Origin: CAWJJM01 sp963843275
GTDB taxonomy: Bacteria; Acidobacteriota; Thermoanaerobaculia; Multivoradales; JBCCEF01
NCBI GenBank assembly: GCA_963843275.1
Contig: CAWJJM010000012.1
Span: forward strand, 1,798,001-1,862,000
Reading direction: 5' to 3'
Length of the DNA: 64,000 nt
Each line of letters starts with the position of its first letter. Positions within the stretch are counted from its first letter, which is position 1. The notes under the pieces were generated by a model that did not search any database, had not been told where the DNA came from, and saw nothing but the letters and a program-made list of their open reading frames with translations. This document shows positions 34,564 to 45,249 of this stretch, piece after piece. The position numbers and the translations under genes are program-made.

Positions 34564-34691
34564 GCCGCCGCCCGCGGAACGCTCCGCGGCGACCGGGCCC
34601 GCCCCGCGGCGGGCCTGGCAGCCGCCTCCCCGCCCTGTGTAGAATCCACCCCCGCCCGGCGCCCCCGGCGTCCGGGCGGTTCCCGTCCTGC

Positions 34692-34768
34692 GGCGGTGTA
34701 GCTCAGCCGGTTAGAGCGAGCGACTCATAATCGCTAGGTCAGGGGTTCGAGTCCCCTCACCGCCACCA
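34692..34768 (+). tRNA. tRNA with CAT anticodon, probably tRNA-Ile2 (alternatively elongator Met)
   Basis: 77-nt cloverleaf: acceptor GGCGGTG with CACCGCC, discriminator A, encoded CCA, T-arm GGGGTTCGAGTCCCC. The anticodon arm AGCGA-CTCATAA-TCGCT has anticodon CAT. This arm is strikingly like that of E. coli tRNA-Ile2 (stem GCGA/TCGC around the same loop) and unlike the elongator tRNA-Met arm. It lacks the initiator's unpaired 1-72 position. The next gene, 12 bases downstream, is tilS, whose product converts exactly this CAU anticodon to lysidine-AU; this favours Ile2. Confidence 0.9.
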
Positions 34769-34780
34769 CCCCTCTCCCCC

Positions 34781-36241
34781 GTGTCCTCCACTCCCCACGC
34801 CGCGGCCGCTCTCGAGCCGGTCGCCGCGGCCGTCGCCGCCTGCTTCGCACGGACGGGCGACGACCTCGCCCGCCGGCCCGGCGTGGTGGCGCTGTCGGGA
34901 GGCGCCGACTCGACCGCCCTGCTGCTGGCGCTGGCGGACCGCGCCCGGCGCACGGGTACCGCGCTGGTCGCCGCCCACCTGGACCACGGCCTCGACCCGG
35001 ACGCGCCGCGCCGCGCCCGCGCCGCCGCCGCGCTGGCGCGGCGCCTCGGCGTCGCCTGCGAGGTCTCGCGGCATCCGCCGGCGGCGCCCCGCCGCCCCGG
35101 GGAGAGCGCCGAGGCCGCCGCCCGCCGGCGGCGCTACGCCTTCCTGACCGCCGTCGCGCGGCGCCACGGCGCCGGCTGGGTGGCCACCGGGCACCACCGC
35201 GACGACCAGGCCGAGACCGTCGTCCTCCGGCTGCTCTACGGCAGCGGCCTCGCCGGCCTCGCCGGGATCGCGCCGCGCCGCCCGCTCGTGCCCGGCGTGC
35301 TGCTGCTGCGGCCGCTGCTCGGGCTCGGCCGGCGCGAGCTCGAAGCCGCCGCCGCCGCGGCCGGGCTGGCCGCGGTCCGCGACCCCACCAACGGCGACCT
35401 GGCGGTGCCGCGCAACCGCGTCCGCCATCTCCTGCTGCCGGCGCTGCGCGCCGCCGCGGCCGGCGGCGCGCCGCTCGACCACCGCCTCGCCCGCCTGGCG
35501 GCGGCGGCACGCGGGGCCGGTGCCGCCCTCGACGCCACCCTCACCCGGCGCTTGGCGCCGCGCCCCCTCGCCGACGGCGCCTCGGTCGACCTCAGCGCCC
35601 TCGCCGACCTGCCGCCGGCGCTCCTCGCTCCGGCCCTGGCCCTGCTCCACCGCGCGGTGGGGCTCGCCTACCCGCCGCCCGCCGCCGCCGTGGCAGAGCT
35701 GGAGCGCCAGCTCGCCGCCCGGCGCCGCCACGGCGGTGCGGTCGGCTGCTGCTGCGGCGGCGCCTGGCGGTGGGCCGTGCGCGGCGACCGGCTGGCCCTC
35801 CTCCGCCGACGCGAGCGGGCCGCGGCGCCCGCCGCCTTCTCGTATACTCTGAGGGTCCCCGGGGAGTTGGAGATCCGGGAGCTGGGCCTGCGGGTGCGGC
35901 TGCGACGCGCGGCGATCGCGCCCTGGATGTTCCGCGGCGCCCCGGACCGTGCGGGCCTCGACCTGCCGCTGGCGCCGGGAGACACGGTCACCGTCCGCAG
36001 CCGCCGTCCCGGCGATCGCCTCCACCCGCTCGGCGCGGCGGGCAGCCGACGCCTCAAAGAGGTCCTGATCGACCGGCGGGTGCCGCGTCGCCGGCGAGGC
36101 CTGCTGCCGCTGGTCTGCCTCGGCGCCCGGGGGGAGCGGATCGCCTGGGTGCCGGGGGTCACGGTGGACGAGTCGTTCCGTCTGCCGGCGCCGTCGCGGG
36201 AGGGTGGGGCCGTCTGGGTGGCGGAGATGGTGAGCCGATGA
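34781..36241 (+). CDS. tilS: tRNA(Ile)-lysidine synthetase
   Basis: TilS attaches lysine to C34 of tRNA-Ile(CAU), changing both its codon reading (AUA) and its aminoacylation from Met to Ile. The 486-residue product has the PP-loop ATP pyrophosphatase motif VVALSGGADSTALLLAL at about residues 36-52, AAHLDHGLDPDA, TGHHRDDQAETVVLRLL and DPTNGDLAVPRNRVRHLLLP, all TilS signatures, and the C-terminal TilS domain with SRRPGDRLHPLGAAGSRRLK and FLIDRR-like VLIDRRVPR. GTG at 34781 is the start, only 12 bases after a CAT tRNA that is probably its substrate. The stop overlaps the hpt start (ATGA), a common tilS-hpt pairing, with ftsH further downstream as in many bacteria. Confidence 0.96.
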   Translation: MSSTPHAAAALEPVAAAVAACFARTGDDLARRPGVVALSGGADSTALLLALADRARRTGTALVAAHLDHGLDPDAPRRARAAAALARRLGVACEVSRHPPAAPRRPGESAEAAARRRRYAFLTAVARRHGAGWVATGHHRDDQAETVVLRLLYGSGLAGLAGIAPRRPLVPGVLLLRPLLGLGRRELEAAAAAAGLAAVRDPTNGDLAVPRNRVRHLLLPALRAAAAGGAPLDHRLARLAAAARGAGAALDATLTRRLAPRPLADGASVDLSALADLPPALLAPALALLHRAVGLAYPPPAAAVAELERQLAARRRHGGAVGCCCGGAWRWAVRGDRLALLRRRERAAAPAAFSYTLRVPGELEIRELGLRVRLRRAAIAPWMFRGAPDRAGLDLPLAPGDTVTVRSRRPGDRLHPLGAAGSRRLKEVLIDRRVPRRRRGLLPLVCLGARGERIAWVPGVTVDESFRLPAPSREGGAVWVAEMVSR

Positions 36242-36777
36242 GCGCGCACGCGATCGACAGCGTCTACCCCGCGACGGAGATCGCCGACCGGGTCGGCGAC
36301 CTGGGCCGCCGGCTGGCGGCGGAGCTGCCCGACGACCCGCTCATCGTCTCCCTGCTCGGGGGCTCGGTCTTCTTCCTCGCCGACCTGGTCCGCGCCATCG
36401 ACCGGCCGGTGCGTTACGAGTTCATCCACGTCGAGCGCTCGGGCGCGGGGGACGGCGGCTCGGTGCTGGCGCTGCTCTTCCCGATCGCCTTCTCGGTGGC
36501 GGGCGAGAGCGTGCTCCTGCTCAAGGACGTGGTGGCCAGCGGCGTCGTGGAGTCGTACCTGCTGGCGCAGCTCCGCGACCACGGGGCGGCCGACGTGCGC
36601 CTGGCGGCGCTGATCGACCTGCCCGACGAGCGCAACACCCAGGTGGGGGTGGACTACGCGGTGTTCTCCACCGGGCGGGGCCCGGGGAGGCTGGTCGGCT
36701 ACGGTCTGAAGGACCACGGCGCGCACGGCAACCTGCCCTACATCGGGCGCCTGGCCACCGGCGCCGCGGAGGCGTAG
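36238..36777 (+). CDS. hpt: Hypoxanthine phosphoribosyltransferase-like protein with diverged PRPP loop
   Basis: Purine salvage enzyme family (hypoxanthine/guanine + PRPP to IMP/GMP). The 179-residue product sits in the classic tilS-hpt-ftsH order and shows the fold: an N-terminal strand/helix unit with LIVSLLGGSVFFLADLVRAI (the pyrophosphate loop), RYEFIHVER, and a late YAVFSTGRGPGRLVGYGLKD. The PRPP-binding loop, usually (I/V)xDxxDTGxT, reads SVLLLKDVVASGVVESYL, so one of the two acidic residues and the final Thr-x-Thr element are changed. It may have altered activity or be regulatory. Start ATG 36238 overlaps the tilS stop. Confidence 0.8.
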   Translation: MSAHAIDSVYPATEIADRVGDLGRRLAAELPDDPLIVSLLGGSVFFLADLVRAIDRPVRYEFIHVERSGAGDGGSVLALLFPIAFSVAGESVLLLKDVVASGVVESYLLAQLRDHGAADVRLAALIDLPDERNTQVGVDYAVFSTGRGPGRLVGYGLKDHGAHGNLPYIGRLATGAAEA

Positions 36778-36879
36778 GCCGCCGGGTTGCAAGGACGAGA
36801 GAACCTGGGGACCTCAAGCGGCGGGGCGGGGAATCCGCCGCCGAGGCGAACCGTTTGGTAGAGACGAGGTAAACGGACT

Positions 36880-38935
<2,056 letters not shown>

Positions 38936-38991
38936 AGCCTCCGGCGATCGACGCTCTGGCGATAGACTCCCCGCGGCCGCCGGCGCGCACC

Positions 38992-39889
38992 ATGTCGATC
39001 GCAACCGCCCATCCCCCGACCCGGCACTGGGAGCTGCCGCTGCCGGGCGGCCGGACCCTGGCCCTCGGCCCGCACCCGCGGGTGATGGGCGTCCTCAACC
39101 TCACCCCCGACTCGTTCAGCGACGGCGGCGCCTGGTCCGACCCGGGCCGCGCCGTGGAGCGCGCCCTGGAGATGGTCGCCGCCGGTGCCGCGGTCGTCGA
39201 CCTCGGCGCCGAGTCGACCCGGCCGGGGGGCGGCGTCTACGGCGCCGGGGCGGCCGCCGTGTCCGCCGCCGAGGAGTGGGGCCGCCTCGAGCCGGTGCTC
39301 ACCGCCCTGCGCCCGCAGACCGCGGCGGTGGTGTCGGTCGACACCCGCAAGGGCGCGGTGGCCCGGCCGCGCCCTCGACGCCGGCGCCGACCTGGTCAAC
39401 GACGTCACCGCCCTCGGCGACCCCGACCTCGGCGCCGCCGTGGCCGCCGCGGGCTGCCCGGTGGTGCTGATGCACAGCCGCGGCGCGACCGCCACCATGC
39501 AGCGCGAGGCGGTCTACGGCGACGTGGTGGCCGAGGTGCGCGCCGAGCTGGCGGCCGCGCTCGAGCGGGCCGCCGCCGCCGGCATCGACCGCGGGCGCAC
39601 CCTGCTCGACCCCGGCCTCGGCTTCGCCAAGACCGGGGCCCACAACCTCGAGCTCCTGGCGCGCCTCGAGGAGCTCGCCGGGCTCGGCCGCCCCCTGGTC
39701 GTCGGCGCCAGCCGCAAGAGCTTCATCGGGCGGCTCACCGGAGCGCCGCCGGCCGAGCGGCTGGGGGGGAGCCTGGCCGCCGCCGCCTGGGCCGCCCGGA
39801 GCGGGGCGGCCCTGGTGCGCGTCCACGACGTCGCCCAGACCGCGCAGCTGCTCGCCGTGTGGCGGGCGATCGAGGAGGCGCGGCCGTGA
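38992..39889 (+). CDS. folP: Dihydropteroate synthase, frame interrupted
   Basis: Folate pathway enzyme that joins p-aminobenzoate to 6-hydroxymethyl-dihydropterin pyrophosphate; target of sulfonamides. Signature motifs: VMGVLNLTPDSFSDGG near the N-terminus, DLGAESTRPGG, VSVDTRKGAVAR, VNDVTALGD, LDPGLGFAKT and VGASRKSFIGRL. About 299 residues. One extra base near 39363-39370 (AVAR|ALDAGAD) divides it into two frames; the length is 1 modulo 3. The gene lies between ftsH and cdaA, and its TGA overlaps the GTG of cdaA. The folP-cdaA-ybbR-glmM order is widespread. ATG 38992 is used; it gives a short N-terminal extension before the barrel. Confidence 0.95.
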
Positions 39890-40695
39890 ACCCGGCCGAC
39901 ATCCTCGAGCTGCTGACCTGGCGCGACGTGCTCGACGTCGCCGCGGTCACCGTGGTCATGTACTACCTGCTGCGGCTGGTGCGCGGCACCCGCGCCGTCC
40001 AGATGCTCCTCGGCCTCGCCTTCATCGCCGCCATCTACTACGTGGCGCGGCTGCTCGACCTGCCGACCCTCGAGCGCATCCTCGAGAGCCTGCTGATCCT
40101 GCTGCCGATCGCCGCCATCGTCCTGTTCCAACAAGAGATCCGCCGCGCCCTCGCCCACTTCGGCCGCAACCCGCTGTGGGGCTTCGGCAAGCAGCAGAAG
40201 GTCGAGTCGACCTTCAACGAGATCGTCCTCGCCGCCACCAAGCTGGCCTCGCAGCGCGTCGGCGCCCTGATCCTGGTCGAGCGGCTCGAGGGGCTGCGCA
40301 ACTACATCGAGAACGGCATCGCGGTCGACGCGGTGGTCTCCTACGACCTGCTGATCAACATCTTCACGCCGGACACGCCGCTCCACGACGGCGCCGTGAT
40401 CATCCAGGAGGACCGCATCGCCGCCGCGGCGTGCTTCCTGCCGTTGACCTTCAACCCGGAGCTGACCACCGAGTTCGGGACCCGCCACCGCGCCGCCCTC
40501 GGCATCACCGAGGAGACCGACGCCCTGGCGGTGGTGGTGTCCGAGGAGACCGGGATCATCTCGGTGGCCCGCGACGGCGAGCTGATCCGCGACCTCGACG
40601 GCAAGAGCCTGCGCAACACCCTCTACGAGTACCTGATCACCGACCTCTATCCCCGCGGCCCCTACGCCGGCTCGGCCGGGAGGCAGGCGGCGTGA
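39886..40695 (+). CDS. cdaA: Membrane diadenylate cyclase CdaA
   Basis: Makes cyclic di-AMP from two ATP; c-di-AMP controls potassium, osmotic and cell-wall homeostasis. The 269-residue product begins with three hydrophobic segments (AAVTVVMYYLLRLV, MLLGLAFIAAIYYV, LLILLPIAAIVLF) and then the DAC domain with FTPDTPLHDGAVIIQEDRI (DGA motif) and TEFGTRHRAALGITEETDA (RHR motif), both intact. The GTG start overlaps the folP stop. The next gene encodes the YbbR-type activator, followed by glmM, the usual cdaA-ybbR-glmM trio in which CdaR and GlmM regulate CdaA activity. Confidence 0.97.
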   Translation: MNPADILELLTWRDVLDVAAVTVVMYYLLRLVRGTRAVQMLLGLAFIAAIYYVARLLDLPTLERILESLLILLPIAAIVLFQQEIRRALAHFGRNPLWGFGKQQKVESTFNEIVLAATKLASQRVGALILVERLEGLRNYIENGIAVDAVVSYDLLINIFTPDTPLHDGAVIIQEDRIAAAACFLPLTFNPELTTEFGTRHRAALGITEETDALAVVVSEETGIISVARDGELIRDLDGKSLRNTLYEYLITDLYPRGPYAGSAGRQAA

Positions 40696-41380
40696 ACGAG
40701 GGCGGCCGCATGTGGGGCCTGCGCCTGCTGGCGTTGGCCATCGCCATCGCGCTGTGGTTCGTCCTCTCCTTCGAGAAGCGGGAGAGCCGGAGCGAGAAGC
40801 AGATCGAGGCCAGCATCACCTACATGCGCCCCGACAACACCGTCATCCTCGACCCGCAGCAGAAGGTGGACGTCATCGTCAGCGGCCCCGAGGAGGCGAT
40901 CAACCGGGTCAACCAGTTCGACGTCAGCGTGCAGGTGGACCTGCGCGCGGCCCAGCCCGGGCCGGTGTCGATCAACCTGACGCCGGAGAACGTGAGCCGC
41001 CCGCAGGGCCTGCGGGTCGACTCGCTGCGCCCCAGCTCCCTCGAGCTCACCCTCGACCGCCTGGTGACGCGGGTGCTGCCGGTCGAGCCGGCGATCATCG
41101 GCGAGCCCGCCGCCGGCGCGGTGATGGCCGAGCCGGTGGTGCTGCCCCCGAGGTGGCGGTGACCGGCCCCGAGTCCCAGCTCGACGACCTCGACGCGCTC
41201 AAGACCACGCCGGTGTCGCTCGACGGCCACGCCTTCCCCTTCGAGGAGTCGGTGGCGGTGGTGATCCCGCAGCAGGTGGCGGTGCGCGACGTGCAACCCG
41301 CCCGGGTGACGGTCCGCGTGCCGCTGCGGCCCCCGAGCCCGGCCGGCGGCGACCGCGCCGCGACCCCACGAAAGCCCTGA
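40692..41380 (+). CDS. ybbR: YbbR/CdaR-like regulator of diadenylate cyclase, frame interrupted
   Basis: YbbR-domain protein with one N-terminal transmembrane helix (GLRLLALAIAIALWFVLSFE) and extracytoplasmic YbbR repeats; CdaR of Firmicutes modulates CdaA. Two repeats are visible, the first around QKVDVIVSGPEEAINRVN, the second around VAVTGPESQLDDLDALKT; both contain the recurring V-x-GP(E/x) element. A base is missing near 41144-41150 (in a run of C), so the frame splits between VVLPP and EVAVTGP; the length is 2 modulo 3, consistent with one deletion. About 229 residues when repaired. GTG 40692 overlaps the cdaA stop and glmM follows by four bases. Confidence 0.88.
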
Positions 41381-41384
41381 GGCG

Positions 41385-42761
41385 ATGAGCGACAGCGACC
41401 CCTCCTCCGCGCCGAAGCTGTTCGGCACCGACGGCATCCGCGCCCCGTTCGGCACGCCGCCACTCGACCGTCCGACCGTCACCGCCGTCGCCCACGCCCT
41501 GGGCCGCGGGCTGGCCGAGGCCGCCGGCGGCGACCCGGCGCCGATGGTGGTGCTGGGGGGTGACACCCGCGCCTCCACGCCCGAGATCTGTCGCTGGGTG
41601 GCCGCCGGGCTGGCCGCCGGCGGCGCCCGCTGGCGCTATGTCGGCGTCGTGCCGACCCCCGGCGTCGCCTTCCTGGTCCGCGCGCTGGGCGCCTCCGCCG
41701 GCGTCTCGGTCTCGGCGAGCCACAACCCGCTCCCCGACAACGGCGTCAAGCTCCTCGACGCCGCAGGGCACAAGTGGAGCCCGGCGGCGGAGGCCCGGCT
41801 CGAGGCGCGCATGGAGGCCGGCGTCCGGGTGCCGCGCCTCGACGAGCTCGCCGCGGCGCCCGACGCCGCCGCGCCGTACCTCGAAGGGCTGCGCGCCCGG
41901 GTCCCCGGCGACGGGTCGCGGCCGCTGGCCGGCCTCCGCGTCGGCCTCGACGCCGCCCACGGCGCCGCCGCCCCCTACGCCGAGCGCCTGTTCGCCGGGC
42001 TCGGCGCCACGGTGGTGGCGCGCGGCGACCGCCCCGACGGCAGCAACATCAACGAAGGTTGCGGCTCGACCCACCCCGAGGCGCTCGCCGCCCTGGTGGC
42101 GGCGGAGGGGCTCGACCTCGGCATCGCCTTCGACGGCGACGCCGACCGCGCCATCCTGGTCGACGAGCGCGGCCGCGTCCGCGACGGCGACGCCATCCTC
42201 TACCTGTGGGCGCGGGCGCTCGCCGCCGCCGGGCGCCTCGAGCCGCCGAAGATCGTCGCCACCTCGATGTCGAACCTGGGTCTTGAGCGCTCCCTGGCGG
42301 CCGACGGGATCGAGGTGGTGCGCTGCGGCGTCGGCGACCGCGAGGTGGTCGAGACGATGCGCCGCGAGGGGATCGCGCTGGGCGGCGAACAGTCGGGCCA
42401 CGTCGTCGACCTCGAGCTGTCGTCGACCGGCGACGGCCTGCTCACCGGGCTCACCCTGGCGGCCCTGCGCGCCGCCGCCGGGCGGCCGCTGTCGGCGATG
42501 CTGGCCGGCTTCACCCGCTACCCGCAGGTGCTGCACAACGTCCGGGTGCGCGAGAAGCCGCTCCTCGACAGCCTGCCGGCGGTGGCCGCCGCCGCCCGCG
42601 AGGTCGAGGAGTCGCTGGGCGCCGACGGGCGGCTGGTCCTGCGCTACAGCGGCACCGAGCCGCTGGCGCGGGTGATGATCGAGGGGCCCGACCAGGAGAC
42701 CATCGAGGCGCTGGCCGGCCGGCTCACCGCCGCGATCGACCGGGAGATCGGCCTGCGATGA
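41385..42761 (+). CDS. glmM: Phosphoglucosamine mutase
   Basis: Converts glucosamine-6-phosphate to glucosamine-1-phosphate for UDP-GlcNAc, and so peptidoglycan and lipid A. The 458-residue product has LFGTDGIRAPF at the N-terminus, the catalytic phosphoserine motif VSVSASHNPLPDNGVK near residue 108, the metal loop IAFDGDADRAILVDE (DGDGDR equivalent), GGEQSGHVV for the sugar-binding loop and RYSGTEPLARVMIEG for phosphate binding. All are intact. It starts four bases after the YbbR-like gene; the stop overlaps the pdxJ start. Confidence 0.97.
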   Translation: MSDSDPSSAPKLFGTDGIRAPFGTPPLDRPTVTAVAHALGRGLAEAAGGDPAPMVVLGGDTRASTPEICRWVAAGLAAGGARWRYVGVVPTPGVAFLVRALGASAGVSVSASHNPLPDNGVKLLDAAGHKWSPAAEARLEARMEAGVRVPRLDELAAAPDAAAPYLEGLRARVPGDGSRPLAGLRVGLDAAHGAAAPYAERLFAGLGATVVARGDRPDGSNINEGCGSTHPEALAALVAAEGLDLGIAFDGDADRAILVDERGRVRDGDAILYLWARALAAAGRLEPPKIVATSMSNLGLERSLAADGIEVVRCGVGDREVVETMRREGIALGGEQSGHVVDLELSSTGDGLLTGLTLAALRAAAGRPLSAMLAGFTRYPQVLHNVRVREKPLLDSLPAVAAAAREVEESLGADGRLVLRYSGTEPLARVMIEGPDQETIEALAGRLTAAIDREIGLR

Positions 42762-43510
42762 GCCGGGCCGTCCGCCTCTCGGTCAACGTCGACCACGTCG
42801 CCACGCTACGCCAGGCGCGGCAGGCCGCCTACCCCGACCCGGTGGAGGCGGCGCTGGCGGCCGAAGCGGCCGGCGCCTCCGGGATCACCGTCCACCTGCG
42901 CGGCGACCGCCGCCACGTGCAGGAGACCGACGTCGAGCGGCTGCGCGCCGCCATCGCCGGCAAGCTCAACCTCGAGATGGCGCCGACCGAGGAGATGGTG
43001 GCGATCGCCGAGAGCATCCGCCCGCACCAGGTCAGCCTGGTCCCGGAGCGCCCCGACGAGCTCACCACCGAGGGCGGGCTCGACGTCACGGCCCACGCAG
43101 ACCGCATCCACTGGTCGACGGCGCGGCTGACCGCCGCCGGCGTCGCGGTGTCGGTGTTCCTCGATCCCGAGCCGGAGCAGGTCGCGGCGCTGGCCGCCCT
43201 CGCCGGCCGCGCCACCAACGGCGGCGGCATCGCCGGCTTCGAGATCAACACCGACGCCTGGACCCGCGCCGGGGACGCCGCCCGCCCCGGCGAGCTCGAG
43301 CGGGTGCGCCGCGCCGCCGCCCTCGGCGCCCGCCACGGTTTCGCGGTCTACGCCGGCCACGGACTGACCGCCGCCAACGTCGGCCCGATCGCCGCCCTGC
43401 CCGAGGTCGAGGAGCTCAACATCGGCCACTGGCTGGTGGCGCGGTCGGTCCTCGTGGGGATGGGCGCGGCCGTGCGCGAGATGCTGGCGGCGATGGCCGC
43501 CCCGTCCTGA
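42758..43510 (+). CDS. pdxJ: Pyridoxine 5'-phosphate synthase
   Basis: Last step of de novo vitamin B6 synthesis by the deoxyxylulose pathway: condenses 1-deoxyxylulose 5-phosphate with 3-amino-1-hydroxyacetone phosphate. The 250-residue TIM barrel begins VRLSVNVDHVATLRQAR, then GASGITVHLRGDRRHVQ with the catalytic-site histidine and arginines, LNLEMAPTEEMVAIA, VSLVPERPDELTTEGGLD, and VYAGHGLTAANVGPIAALPEVEELNIGHWL at the C-terminus. All signature residues match. ATG overlaps the glmM stop (ATGA); it is the last gene of the run that begins with ftsH. The presence of PdxJ and SerC (62.5 kb) is consistent with the DXP-dependent B6 route. Confidence 0.97.
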   Translation: MSRAVRLSVNVDHVATLRQARQAAYPDPVEAALAAEAAGASGITVHLRGDRRHVQETDVERLRAAIAGKLNLEMAPTEEMVAIAESIRPHQVSLVPERPDELTTEGGLDVTAHADRIHWSTARLTAAGVAVSVFLDPEPEQVAALAALAGRATNGGGIAGFEINTDAWTRAGDAARPGELERVRRAAALGARHGFAVYAGHGLTAANVGPIAALPEVEELNIGHWLVARSVLVGMGAAVREMLAAMAAPS

Positions 43511-43546
43511 GGCCGCCGCCCCGCCCGGCGGGCCGGCAGCCTCCGC

Positions 43547-43765
43547 TCAGCGCTCGACTTCGAGCGCCGCCGCCGTCGGCACCTCCTCCGCGGCGTGCGC
43601 GATCAGCACCGTCGACCCCACCGGCAGCAGCACCCGGTGGATGTTCTCCCCGAAACGCACGTTGAGCTCGTAGTAGCCGTCGGAGCTCACCGTCAGCAGG
43701 GTGCCCCGGCTGCCCTTCATCCCCACCGTCTCGTTGTGGACCATCACCTCGGCCGGTAGCTCCAT
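43547..43765 (-). CDS. Small conserved hypothetical protein downstream of sigma-54 regulator
   Basis: A 72-residue protein that could not be assigned to a family. It reads like a small beta-barrel: alternating hydrophobic strands in PAEVMVHNETVGMKG, RGTLLTVSSDGYYELNVRFG, HRVLLPVGSTVLIA. There is no signal peptide or cysteine. It is encoded three bases after the sigma-54 response-regulator gene on the same strand, so probably cotranscribed; the tight spacing and absence of frame-shifts support a real gene. It may be a partner or assembly element of that regulator, but nothing in the sequence shows a function. Confidence 0.6.
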   Translation of the reverse strand: MELPAEVMVHNETVGMKGSRGTLLTVSSDGYYELNVRFGENIHRVLLPVGSTVLIAHAAEEVPTAAALEVER

Positions 43766-43768
43766 CGC

Positions 43769-45169
<1,401 letters not shown>

Positions 45170-45249
45170 TTTGGCACAAACCCGCGGGGAACGGGGGTCT
45201 GCCGAGCCCCAGCGCCGGGATTGCTAACATCCGCTCGCCCTCCCCGCCC

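Noticed and set aside
45170..45249. Sigma-54 promoter (TGGCAC) between the sigma-54 regulator and recD2
   Set aside because: TGGCAC is present at about 45171, but no TTGC element follows at the required five-base spacing.
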